From: an uncultured Desulfurobacterium sp.
GTDB taxonomy: Bacteria > Aquificota > Aquificia > Desulfurobacteriales > Desulfurobacteriaceae
Assembly: GCA_913055135.1 (NCBI GenBank)
Contig: CAJXJV010000001.1
Span: forward strand, 1-27,218
Direction: 5' to 3'
Length of the DNA: 27,218 nt
In this document: one piece after another, positions 6,912-14,675 of the stretch
How positions within the stretch are numbered: the stretch's first letter is position 1
Layout: each line of letters begins with the position of its first letter
The notes under the pieces: model-generated
What the model was told of the DNA's origin: nothing
Seen by the model: only the letters and a program-made list of their open reading frames with translations
Database searches by the model: none
Program-made: the position numbers and the translations under genes

Positions 6912-8294
6912 CTAAAATCTGAAAATGAAGGAAGGTTTTCCTATAGCATCAGCAATTCTTTTATCCACTTCGCTTTTAAGATTTGCATAGGTTTCCCCTA
7001 ACCTGAGTAATGCTTCCACATTTTTTCTGTATTCCTCAGACTTTTTGGAAAGTTCTCTCTTAGCAAGCGAAATTCTGTCTAAAACCTGATTTTGAACATC
7101 TTTAGGAAGAGATTTATCCGCTGTATCTATAGATGCAGCTCTTTGAAGTTGTTCACCAGCCGAATCTATGAATGACTGGAGTGTCAATATAGCAAGATGA
7201 TTTGCAAAAGCATTAGCATATCTATTGTAAGCTGTATCACCCAGGTTCTTTTTTGTAACAGCTAAAAGATTAACAATGTTGTAGATGTCGCCGAAATAAT
7301 AAAGGAAAGCTACCTGCTCATTGGATAAAGGAGTTCCACTTAAAATATTGCTAACTATCCCATCAATTTTTTCCTTTATCCTTTGAACCAAACCCTTAGA
7401 AACGTTTATTGTCTTATTTTGGTCTATCGTCTTACAAGTCATTACGCCGTTAACCAATTGCCAATTACAGTGGTAACCTGTTATTGTTCCTCCATCCAAC
7501 AGAACGCTTAACTGGACATCCTTCGGGGGAAGGATCACAGCTTTAATATTTTCAGGGTCAAGACAATCATTACTACTACACGGATTCCCGCTTGAGTCAT
7601 AAGGTTTGAAATCTATTACGCCAAAATAAGTCGCTATCGCATCGGCAAGGTCTGTGTCTGAACTTCCAAATCCACTGTTGTAAAAGTAGGTATAAGGAAA
7701 GTTCCAGTACAGCTTGCTCTTATCAAGATTTTCCTTAATTCTTTTCCACGCTTCGTTGAGAGTGGAAGTTGCCGAGCTCGCAAGACTATTACCTGCTGAT
7801 TCCGTAGAAGCCTCTCCAAACAATTGTTTACCAAATGTTTGTCCAATGCTTTGTCCTACCAAGCAAGCCTTCGCAAACAGATTTTGCCCATATCTTGCCC
7901 ATTGATTAAGTTTCGCAAAGGCATCTGCTACACCAGGAAGAGAGTAAATAAGACCTATCATGATTCCCCAGGCTAACGAAGCCCCAGCCTGTTCCAGCAT
8001 ATTCTGGAGCTGGTCAAGATTTAACAGTCCTATCATTCCAGCATCAAAATCCATTCCAGAACAAGAAAGAACTGCCCTTGGAGGTCTAATAGTGTATAAA
8101 GGCAAATTCAAAACATCGTTTCTTATCCTGAAAGAGAAAGAACCAAGAGAGGCTGTGGTCATAGTTGGAGACTTGTAGATACCAGGCGACGAAGCATGAA
8201 CAGTAACCATATTGTCAAGAACATTGTCTATAGATGCACTAACAGGAGTAGAAGCCATTAAGAAAGCTGTCAAGCAGGATATGAATCTCCTCAT
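6912..8294 (-). CDS. traH: TraH-like conjugal pilus assembly protein
   Basis: A 460-residue periplasmic protein of the TraH family, part of the F-type pilus assembly and outer-membrane apparatus. Residues 1-20 form a signal peptide ending ASTPVSA. The family core is visible near 48-100: LGSFSFRIRN, then PLYTIRPPRAVLSCSGMDFDAG, the counterpart of the PPSFKAGCGGIDLFAG region of F TraH, followed by LLNLDQLQNMLEQAG. The C-terminal half is helical with a possible coiled coil near 400-445. Further cysteines lie in the middle (CSSNDC near 238) that DsbC or TraF could pair. The ATG shares one base with the TAA of traF (TAATG), so translation is coupled. Confidence 0.92.
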   Translation of the reverse strand: MRRFISCLTAFLMASTPVSASIDNVLDNMVTVHASSPGIYKSPTMTTASLGSFSFRIRNDVLNLPLYTIRPPRAVLSCSGMDFDAGMIGLLNLDQLQNMLEQAGASLAWGIMIGLIYSLPGVADAFAKLNQWARYGQNLFAKACLVGQSIGQTFGKQLFGEASTESAGNSLASSATSTLNEAWKRIKENLDKSKLYWNFPYTYFYNSGFGSSDTDLADAIATYFGVIDFKPYDSSGNPCSSNDCLDPENIKAVILPPKDVQLSVLLDGGTITGYHCNWQLVNGVMTCKTIDQNKTINVSKGLVQRIKEKIDGIVSNILSGTPLSNEQVAFLYYFGDIYNIVNLLAVTKKNLGDTAYNRYANAFANHLAILTLQSFIDSAGEQLQRAASIDTADKSLPKDVQNQVLDRISLAKRELSKKSEEYRKNVEALLRLGETYANLKSEVDKRIADAIGKPSFIFRF

Positions 8295-9148
8295 TACTTC
8301 CTCACATCAACAGGTTCACCGAAAAAGCCCTTATAGTTTGGATTGAAATCTTTGAGTTTTAACTCATTTATTGACGCAAGAAACATCAATGTATTTCTTT
8401 CGATTTGGTCAAGAGGAGTTAAACCTCTTCCCACTACGGCAGTTTTAATATCTCCATTATCCTTTTCAAAAACAGCAATTAGAGTAGGAACTGACCGAAT
8501 CCCGTAAACATCAAATAATTGAGGAGCTACTACATTTTTAAAAGGGAGCTTACTATCGATTTTGTCAGAGCTAACTCCTCTTATAGACAGTCCAAGCTCA
8601 TAGAGGGTAAGAACATTTCTTTTCTCCACCTCACAGTAAGAACATCCTTCTTTATAAAAGAAAATAAATCCAAGCTTATTTTTAAATTTCCGCAGAATTC
8701 TTGCGAAGAAAAAGTTCTTCCTCGAGTTATACAAATCAGCAAAGAGAGGAGTTTCAGGATAACCAGCAACATTATAAATCTGTGGACCATACTTAAGGTA
8801 TGCTTCCCGAAGAGAATAACCTATCGTCCTGAGATGATTAAAATACTTTGCCTGCCACTCCAGGAAAGCTTTTGCAGTTTTTTCATTTGGATTTAACAAG
8901 AATTCTTTAACTACCGGGGGAGCATCTGGTCTAACAGGAAACCTGAATCCCTTTCCTGGACTTCTTCCCTTATTGTCTTTCTCCTTTGTTTTCGTTTGCT
9001 TAGTAATGGGTTTCAAAACTTTTTGTTTTTGAGGTTTTAATTTTTTCTTCTCTTTTTTTGGAGGTTCTTCGTAAAAAAACCAACCTCTATCTGGCTTATC
9101 TGGAGCTCCAGATAAAGCAACAGTAATCGCTAATGCGAGTGAGAACAT
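8294..9148 (-). CDS. traF: TraF-like thioredoxin-fold conjugation protein
   Basis: A 284-residue exported protein of the TraF family, which acts in the periplasm in F-type pilus assembly. Residues 1-15 are a signal peptide; the mature N-terminus reads RGWFFYEEPPKKEKKK, the typical GWxFYxxP-plus-charged-linker start of TraF. A thioredoxin-like domain follows (about 145-280) with FIFFYKEGCSYCEVEKRN: the C169-S-Y-C172 pair is intact, unlike F-plasmid TraF, which lacks it, and a candidate cis-proline lies in RSVPTLI (221). It should be redox active and work with the DsbC encoded in the other transfer operon. The gene overlaps the small upstream membrane gene by 19 bases and is coupled to traH through TAATG. 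Confidence 0.9.
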   Translation of the reverse strand: MFSLALAITVALSGAPDKPDRGWFFYEEPPKKEKKKLKPQKQKVLKPITKQTKTKEKDNKGRSPGKGFRFPVRPDAPPVVKEFLLNPNEKTAKAFLEWQAKYFNHLRTIGYSLREAYLKYGPQIYNVAGYPETPLFADLYNSRKNFFFARILRKFKNKLGFIFFYKEGCSYCEVEKRNVLTLYELGLSIRGVSSDKIDSKLPFKNVVAPQLFDVYGIRSVPTLIAVFEKDNGDIKTAVVGRGLTPLDQIERNTLMFLASINELKLKDFNPNYKGFFGEPVDVRK

Positions 9149-9378
9149 TTTCTGTACTTCTCCAAAATGATTCTTATCTCATCGAGCTTTCTTGCTATCC
9201 TCTCCCTATCTCTTTCATCGTCAACGTACTGAGCTGTAACGGATAGGACATTACTGATAGCCTCGGAAACTCTGTAATCAAAGTTATTTTTCATTAAGAA
9301 CTGATAGCCTATGTAACCGAGCATAAGTGCTATCAACGTAAAAGTCACAAGGGCAACAACATACTTCACTTCGTTCAT
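9130..9378 (-). CDS. Small single-pass membrane protein at head of traFHG operon
   Basis: An 82-residue protein with one membrane helix (about 6-29, VVALVTFTLIALMLGYIGYQF) followed by a charged soluble tail that ends KCSHSH. It is the first gene of the traF-traH-traG unit and overlaps traF by 19 bases. No Shine-Dalgarno sequence precedes its ATG (the upstream bases are TTTTACTCT), which is unusual in this window; the promoter predicts transcription starting at or next to the ATG. In F-type systems small inner-membrane proteins such as TrbI or TraQ occupy similar places, but I see no diagnostic motif, so the assignment stays open. Confidence 0.7.
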   Translation of the reverse strand: MNEVKYVVALVTFTLIALMLGYIGYQFLMKNNFDYRVSEAISNVLSVTAQYVDDERDRERIARKLDEIRIILEKYRKCSHSH

Positions 9379-9385
9379 AGAGTAA

Positions 9386-9413
9386 AATATATTTCAATTT
9401 AAGTGATAATCAA
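9386..9413 (-). promoter_or_regulatory. Minus-strand promoter for the traFHG operon
   Basis: TTGATT (9413-9408) and TATATT (9391-9386) are 16 bases apart on the minus strand. Transcription would start about seven bases past the -10 element, at or within a base or two of the ATG at 9378, which fits the missing Shine-Dalgarno site. The -35 is half of the perfect inverted repeat AATCAA-C-TTGATT (9408-9420), a possible operator in the 56-base gap between the two divergent transfer operons. On the plus strand GATAAT (9405-9410) could be the -10 element for traD. Confidence 0.5.
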
Positions 9414-9434
9414 CTTGATTTTAAAGGAGAACAC

Positions 9435-11573
9435 ATGGCATCAAGATATGGAATGCAACAACCTTTAATAATTCCAGAAGATCATGATAGAGAGGACATA
9501 AGACCTAAAAGTTTAATTTCATTCATAAGCTACGTTCAGAAGTTTTACAACATAGAGAATTACCTCGTAAAACAGGGAAAGAAACTTCCGCCTTATGCTT
9601 TTACCATAAAAGATAACCTTTGGGTTCTCGGAATTTCCTTTACTACAACTCTGGTAATAGAATTGTTGTTTTTCACATTTTTCTTCTTCCCACTCTTCAT
9701 AATCCTCAAAAGTGGCGTATGGCAACCCTTCCCTATAAGCGGATATATCTACTCGATAGTCGTTTACGGTTTCACTTTTCTAACACTCATAATCAATACA
9801 GGAATCTACATCTATCTTTCAAGGTATTATTTACCTGAATCCGTAGTTGTTAAGAAAGCTCTTCAAAGTCTCTTTATGGGAAGAGTAACAGCTCTAATTT
9901 TCAAAGCCATAATTTTTTTTCTAATTGCCCTTATAATAGGCTCATTTATCTACGACCCAAGAGGTTGCAAGCTTATAGCCGAATTTCTCTCTGGACTACC
10001 ACTATTTAAAAATTACTCTGTTGAATACCTCTACAACAAAATAATGCAAACGGAAAATGTAGCCTATATAGAAACTTACATTGCAACTGGCATCTTTCTT
10101 TTAACAGCTGGACTTACATATCTGCCACTTATCTATAAAGAACTCCTCCACAGAACATCTCGCATCTTCAAGTATGATAGGGATGTATTCAAAAAAAATG
10201 CAACTCACGTTGGATGGGGATTTGAGCTTGATCCGAACAAAGACTTTAAGATTAAGCCACTTTATCTTTCTGAAAAAACCACAAACGTTCATACAGGAAT
10301 TCTTGGAACAACAGGAACAGGAAAAACAAAATTACTCACATACTTTGTAGAGCAAGATATAAGAAAAGGACACGCTGTAGTAATTATCGACCCTAAAAAT
10401 GACGGGGAGCTCCTTGACAAAGTAGTCCAGGTTGCCCTGGAAGAAGGAAGAATAAGAGATTTAATCTTCATATCTCCTCTATATCCTGAATTCTCTGCAA
10501 CAGTCAACCCTCTGGCTTATTACTACATGCCCGAGGAAATAGTTAATCACATAATATCAGGAGTTAAATCAAGAGAGGAATACTTCATCAACATAGCCAA
10601 AGGAGTCAGTCTCGGCGTAGTATCAGCTCTTAGAATACTTCATAAGAACAATCCAGACTTCAAGTTTAACTTTGCAACCATAATGAAATATACATCTCGT
10701 GAGGGACTTGAAAGACTCGCTGAAATGCTCGAGGTTCTAAAGAACCAGCTACCTCCTGAAGAAAAACACGACGCAGAGATAACACTCAATAACATCAAAA
10801 CTATACTCGAGTATCCACCGGATTTCTTCTCGAAAGTCGCATCAGGTCTCTCAATCGTTCTGGCAATTCTGACAAGTGAAAACATAGGGAAAATCATAGG
10901 CAACATAGGAGAGAACCACTTTGTGAGGATGATTGAAGAGGGAAGACGTCCTATAGTTGTGGTTCAGACAGCATCAATGATGGTAAATCAGACCTCAGGA
11001 ATAGTTGGAAAGGTAATTCTCTCAATGATTCAATCCCTATGCGGTAGATTCGCCGCAAGAAAAGAAAAGTTCAAATATCCCCTTAAGCTCCACATTGACG
11101 AAGCTTATACCATGTTCTACGACGGAATAGAGAACCTCTACGATAAGGGAAGAGGCGTAGGGCTCCACATATTTACCTATTTCCAATCAATAGCCCAGGT
11201 TTATGCTTCTGTAGGAAAAGACAAGGGTAATGCCATACTTGACAACATCAACAACTGGATATGCTTCAGGGTTTTAAAGTTTTCAGCAAACTATATATCT
11301 GACCTGATAGGAACAGTTGATAAATATAACTTAATTTTCAACTCCTCTAACGACTACACTGTTACGACCGTAAGAGCTCCACTTGTAGAACCTGAAATGC
11401 TAACAAACCTACCTGATAGAACTTTTGTAATGTTTAAGAGACCAGAAGACAACAATATCTATCAAATATCAACTAACACATTCTTAGGAAAAGTTCCTTT
11501 CATTCCAGAACCTTACATTAACGTAAAGCTTCCAAAAATGAAAATACCAGGTATAGAGGAGAAAATAGCATGA
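9435..11573 (+). CDS. traD: TraD-type conjugative coupling ATPase
   Basis: A 712-residue type IV coupling protein, the inner-membrane ATPase that hands the relaxase-DNA complex to the secretion channel. Four hydrophobic segments lie in the first 235 residues (near 53-78, 98-122, 145-165, 205-230). The ATPase part follows: Walker A GTTGTGKTK near 290-298, VVIIDPKND about 30 residues later, and a Walker B region LHIDEAYTMFYDG near 552-564. The segment just before Walker A (GWGFELDPNKDFKIKPLYLS) and the whole layout fit the SXT/TOL subgroup of TraD rather than the F-plasmid form; this subgroup usually travels with MOBH relaxases. AAGGAG lies five bases before the ATG. It heads a three-gene operon and overlaps the next gene by ATGA. 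Confidence 0.93.
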   Translation: MASRYGMQQPLIIPEDHDREDIRPKSLISFISYVQKFYNIENYLVKQGKKLPPYAFTIKDNLWVLGISFTTTLVIELLFFTFFFFPLFIILKSGVWQPFPISGYIYSIVVYGFTFLTLIINTGIYIYLSRYYLPESVVVKKALQSLFMGRVTALIFKAIIFFLIALIIGSFIYDPRGCKLIAEFLSGLPLFKNYSVEYLYNKIMQTENVAYIETYIATGIFLLTAGLTYLPLIYKELLHRTSRIFKYDRDVFKKNATHVGWGFELDPNKDFKIKPLYLSEKTTNVHTGILGTTGTGKTKLLTYFVEQDIRKGHAVVIIDPKNDGELLDKVVQVALEEGRIRDLIFISPLYPEFSATVNPLAYYYMPEEIVNHIISGVKSREEYFINIAKGVSLGVVSALRILHKNNPDFKFNFATIMKYTSREGLERLAEMLEVLKNQLPPEEKHDAEITLNNIKTILEYPPDFFSKVASGLSIVLAILTSENIGKIIGNIGENHFVRMIEEGRRPIVVVQTASMMVNQTSGIVGKVILSMIQSLCGRFAARKEKFKYPLKLHIDEAYTMFYDGIENLYDKGRGVGLHIFTYFQSIAQVYASVGKDKGNAILDNINNWICFRVLKFSANYISDLIGTVDKYNLIFNSSNDYTVTTVRAPLVEPEMLTNLPDRTFVMFKRPEDNNIYQISTNTFLGKVPFIPEPYINVKLPKMKIPGIEEKIA

Positions 11574-12640
11574 AAACGGCATTTTGGATTGGTAGATTTT
11601 TATTCTTTCTATCGTTTCTATTAGGAACTTACGCTACGTTTGTTCTCCTGATGCCGTTCCATTTTTTTGTAATAGGACTTTTCTCCTTCAGTGGTTATCT
11701 TCTCCTTGAAATTGCTTTAAAGAAGTATCTACAACAAAGACCTCTTATTAAGAAGAGAGAAATTGCATTAGCAGAGCTATCATCTTTATGGACAAATCAA
11801 GAAACTATCCAGGCTTTAAAGAACGAACTCAAGGAACTCAAAGAACTTGTAAAGGAAGCTAAAAAAGTCAGTGAATCTCCAGCTCTGAAAGAATATTTCG
11901 GAAAGATAGACGAAGAAAAAGCCGAAAAAATGATAGATGATCCTGCAACGATAGAAAAAGTAGTAGAAGAAATTACTCCTCCACAACCATCTCAATCAGA
12001 AGATTCTCCAGAACACGAAGAAAAAGAAAAATCCCAGGTAACCGAAGATAAAGATAAAAAACCCGAAGCTTTAAGTGAGGAAGTGAAAAAACTATTAGAA
12101 CTTTTCCCGGAAGAAAAGGACTACATAAACACAGCAGTGGTCAACCTCCCTACCGAAAAGCTTAAGGAAGTAATCAAGATGTATGAAGCAATAAAGAATC
12201 TTAAACCTTCACTTCCATGTCTAATAAAGGCGCTTGAAGAAGAAAATGAATGCAGGATAGCTTACGAAGCTGAGAAGCTCAGGAAAAAATTCAATCCCGA
12301 AAAGTTTATCCAATTTGTAGAAGAACTCGTTAATAAGGAAATAAACCTTGAAGTCGATGGTAAGATTTTTAGATATATAGCTTTTTCACATAAAGACTGC
12401 ATATACGTCAATCCTATCCTGTTAAAGCAATACTATCCAGACCCTACTGTAAAAGAGAAAGTCTTAGCTTACCTTCTCAAAGACTATTTATGTCCATCAA
12501 TTAACTGGAAAGCAGGTTTCATAAGGAGAGGTTTCGCAATTAAGTTTCCTGGAGGCAAAGAGTTTAGAGTTCCCTTTATAGCACTAAAGCGAAGTTGCTT
12601 CTCATCAAACTTCGAGGATTTTGTGGAGATAAGTCCTTGA
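11570..12640 (+). CDS. Membrane/coiled-coil protein with relaxase-like C-terminal domain
   Basis: A 356-residue protein between traD and the HD-domain gene. Two hydrophobic segments (about 5-25 and 27-47) are followed by a coiled coil (about 60-110), an acidic, proline-containing linker (about 125-165), and a folded C-terminal domain. The last 90 residues (GKIFRYIAFSHKDCIYVNP... W...G..I.F.GGKEFRVPFIAL) resemble, by my own alignment, the C-terminus of the next protein (GKALYHAFTRNNIIFYDP... W...G...IP.DIGNKTLYLGAL), which in turn looks like the TraI_2_C winged-helix-like domain of MOBH relaxases. The gene overlaps traD by ATGA and its TGA overlaps the TTG start of the HD gene, so the three proteins are likely made together. 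A relaxosome or coupling-protein partner is my inference. Confidence 0.75.
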   Translation: MKTAFWIGRFLFFLSFLLGTYATFVLLMPFHFFVIGLFSFSGYLLLEIALKKYLQQRPLIKKREIALAELSSLWTNQETIQALKNELKELKELVKEAKKVSESPALKEYFGKIDEEKAEKMIDDPATIEKVVEEITPPQPSQSEDSPEHEEKEKSQVTEDKDKKPEALSEEVKKLLELFPEEKDYINTAVVNLPTEKLKEVIKMYEAIKNLKPSLPCLIKALEEENECRIAYEAEKLRKKFNPEKFIQFVEELVNKEINLEVDGKIFRYIAFSHKDCIYVNPILLKQYYPDPTVKEKVLAYLLKDYLCPSINWKAGFIRRGFAIKFPGGKEFRVPFIALKRSCFSSNFEDFVEISP

Positions 12641-13869
12641 AACAAATAGAACTACTGATACCTGCTATTGCTCTTTACGCACTTGCAGGTCTTTTCTGGA
12701 TACTCTATAAGAGTGATAAAGCAAGAATAGAGAAAAGAAGCTTTTCCCTTGACCTTAGCCTTGAAGATTTACCCCAAAACAGTAATAAAGAGCTCTACGA
12801 ACTTCGCTCAGAAATAAAGAAACTAAAAGACTCTATCAGGATATTACCGAAAGAACCCAAAGAGAAAGAAAGCAAAAGCGAATTCCTCACAAGAGAATTT
12901 GAGGAGCTCTTCAGCCATATTCGAGGTAAGCTCAAGGATGAAAACACATTAATGGCTATAAAATCCTTAATGCAGTTTTTAGAAAGTAAAGGCAATGTTC
13001 CCAGCATCGCATCTTTCCAAGGAGACAGAGAAGCTAAATATTTCAGAAAGATAAAAGCTGGAGCTACCACAACTTACGACTTACTTGCCAAGGTATCCCT
13101 TAGAGAGCATACTTTAAACGTTGTTAAGGAAATCCTCTTCCTTCTTGAAAAAGAATATGGAAATCATAGCTATGTTCTACTTCCACAAGCTCTATTTGCT
13201 GCTTTTGGTCATGATTTGGGAAAACTCCCGGAATTCAGAACAGGTGCTTATGCAACATCAGACCATCCCGAAATATCAGCCATTGCTATTAGAAAATGGC
13301 TCAACAAAAGCTCTCTGTCGGAAGAGGAAAAGGAAAATGTAATTAAAGCAATCAAACTCCATCACTCAAAGCCAGATGAAAAACTTGGGCAGCTTCTTAA
13401 AAAAGCAGATGAAAAAGCCAGAGAACACGAAACTCTAAAATATGGAATCTTTGCATCTCCTTTACTGGAACTGGAAAAGGACGGAACCCTACCAGTAGAA
13501 ATTATTGTAAGACTCCTTGAAGAGATATGGGAGTTCATAAATGTTAAAAAACACTTCAAGGGAAAAGCCCTATACCATGCCTTTACCCGAAACAACATAA
13601 TATTTTATGACCCTGACATTGCATCCAAAGCACTCAAGGATATGGGATTTAACAATCTTCCTGAAGATGACAAAGAAATTAAACTCCTAATAGATAAAAG
13701 CTTCAGAAAGCATAATCTTGTATGGGAAAAAGTTAAAGAGGGATATTACTGCATACCTGTAGATATAGGTAATAAAACTCTGTACTTAGGAGCTCTGAAC
13801 CTCACTAAAGTTGCAGATTTTCTCGGCAGATTAGCCTCAGAATTACCTCAAACTCCTAAGTTGGAATAG
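12637..13869 (+). CDS. Membrane-anchored HD-domain protein, candidate MOBH-type relaxase
   Basis: I place the start at TTG 12637, which overlaps the previous stop (TTGA) and has GGAG eight bases upstream; this gives 410 residues. One membrane helix (about 5-23) is followed by a helical region and then an HD-superfamily metal site: REHTLNV (about 156), FGHDLGKLP (about 190-198), DHPEIS (about 208), LHHSKP (about 240) and an aspartate in KADEKAREHE (about 256). All expected metal ligands are present. The C-terminal 90 residues look like the TraI_2_C domain that follows the HD domain in MOBH relaxases of R27/SXT type. The neighbour is an SXT/TOL-type TraD, and no other relaxase is in the window. 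However, the His-rich PASxxHHH stretch of classical MOBH enzymes is replaced by GATTTYDLLAKV, and a membrane anchor is unusual. It could instead be a metal-dependent phosphohydrolase. Confidence 0.7.
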   Translation: MKQIELLIPAIALYALAGLFWILYKSDKARIEKRSFSLDLSLEDLPQNSNKELYELRSEIKKLKDSIRILPKEPKEKESKSEFLTREFEELFSHIRGKLKDENTLMAIKSLMQFLESKGNVPSIASFQGDREAKYFRKIKAGATTTYDLLAKVSLREHTLNVVKEILFLLEKEYGNHSYVLLPQALFAAFGHDLGKLPEFRTGAYATSDHPEISAIAIRKWLNKSSLSEEEKENVIKAIKLHHSKPDEKLGQLLKKADEKAREHETLKYGIFASPLLELEKDGTLPVEIIVRLLEEIWEFINVKKHFKGKALYHAFTRNNIIFYDPDIASKALKDMGFNNLPEDDKEIKLLIDKSFRKHNLVWEKVKEGYYCIPVDIGNKTLYLGALNLTKVADFLGRLASELPQTPKLE

Positions 13870-13895
13870 CCATTTCTGATTAGTCATTACATATC

Positions 13896-14273
13896 TTATC
13901 TTCCTTGGACAGAACTATACTTTTTTCTTCTTCTTCTTATTCTTTCTTTAACTCTGTGCTTCACCTTAGCAATAAGATGTTCAATGTGCAGTGGAAACTG
14001 CCCATTTTCCTTCATAGGAATCTTAAAGAAAACTTTAACTAATCTTCTGACATCCTTAATGTGTGGAAAACAACCATGTTTATCATAGTAAGACGAATAA
14101 TACTCCTCAAGCCACCTTTCCAACTTGGATTTTTCTTTCTTCCTCGCTTTAAGAACTCTTCGGCAAGCCCTTTCTATATCATCAGTATGATAAAGCTTTA
14201 GAATCTCTACAAGGTCTTCAAATTTCTGCCTATTCTTAAGATAAAGCTTTATATCCTCCAATTTTAGTTCCAT
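13896..14273 (-). CDS. Small basic protein, possible DNA-binding
   Basis: A 125-residue, helix-rich, very basic protein ending in a cluster RIRRRRKKYSS. I take ATG 14273 as the start because GGGAGG lies a few bases upstream; the earlier in-frame ATG at 14285 sits inside that ribosome site's leader. A central segment LERWLEEYYSSYYDKHGCFP and the N-terminal LKLEDIKLYLKNRQKFEDLV give no family match I can name. It is transcribed divergently from parM across a control region full of repeats and is convergent with the HD gene. A DNA-binding regulator or relaxosome accessory would fit the charge and position; this is inference. Confidence 0.65.
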   Translation of the reverse strand: MELKLEDIKLYLKNRQKFEDLVEILKLYHTDDIERACRRVLKARKKEKSKLERWLEEYYSSYYDKHGCFPHIKDVRRLVKVFFKIPMKENGQFPLHIEHLIAKVKHRVKERIRRRRKKYSSVQGR

Positions 14274-14329
14274 ACTTCCTCCCATAGGAGAACAGGATAC
14301 TTTTCCCTCACAACTTCAAGTAATTGGTA

Positions 14330-14402
14330 AATATAGGACTTAATCTGACACTGTTCAAAAACGTGCCTGGCATATTTAAAATTCATGTCAGACACAATTC
14401 AA
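14330..14402 (-). promoter_or_regulatory. Tandem promoters with repeated operator-like site
   Basis: On the minus strand TTGAAC (14358-14353) and TATATT (14335-14330) are 17 bases apart, a good promoter for the 13896-14273 gene. A second, weaker one lies upstream: TTGAAT (14402-14397) with TAAATA about 18 bases on. Both -35 regions sit in a repeated 15-base site: TTGAACAGTGTCAGA and TTGAATTGTGTCTGA (12 of 15 match, 44 bases apart, about four helical turns), which suggests a regulator binding both. Confidence 0.5.
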
Positions 14403-14406
14403 GAAG

Positions 14407-14661
14407 AAAACTACATAGTAGTTTTATACTACATACCTACCACATCCAGCAGGGTAACTACATAAAAAACTGCATACTATCTACTACCAAAGTGACCATA
14501 TACCCCATGGTACTTTATCAACTTTTGGTACTCCTGGATTTTATAGTTACCATAGTAACTATATAAACTTAAGTTCCCAAAATATCAAGGTTACTTTAGC
14601 AACTAAAGTTATTTGGTCTATATAGAAACTTTGGTATAATAAGGTAACCAAAGTAACCTTA
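14407..14661. repeat. Iterons and palindromes upstream of parM, likely partition site
   Basis: The 400-base divergent gap is packed with related repeats. Perfect palindromes: AAAACTAC-ATA-GTAGTTTT (14407-14425), TATAGTTAC-CATA-GTAACTATA (14542-14563) and ACTTTAG-CAA-CTAAAGT (14593-14609). A recurring word close to GGTNACTTTNG appears on both strands: GGTTACTTTAG (14589), GGTTACTTTGG (minus, 14658), GGTCACTTTGG (minus, near 14497), GGTACTTTAT (14509). ParM-type loci normally carry the centromere parC as iterons directly upstream of parM, bound by ParR. This is the expected place and form. It may also hold the transfer origin, for which I see no direct evidence. Confidence 0.6.
14613..14661 (+). 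promoter_or_regulatory. parM promoter with operator over the start site
   Basis: TATAAT at 14635-14640 is a perfect -10 with an extended TGG before it; TTGGTC (14613-14618, spacing 16) is a weak -35. The imperfect palindrome TAAGGTAAC...GTAACCTTA (14640-14661) starts at the end of the -10 and covers the transcription start, so ParR binding to these GTAAC half-sites should repress parMR. AGGAGG follows at seven bases before the parM ATG. Confidence 0.65.
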
Positions 14662-14675
14662 TAGGAGGAAGGGCG

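Noticed and set aside
12595..12636. Earlier TTG start for the HD-domain gene
   Set aside because: It lies deep in the preceding gene and lacks a ribosome site; TTG 12637 overlaps the stop and has GGAG at good distance.
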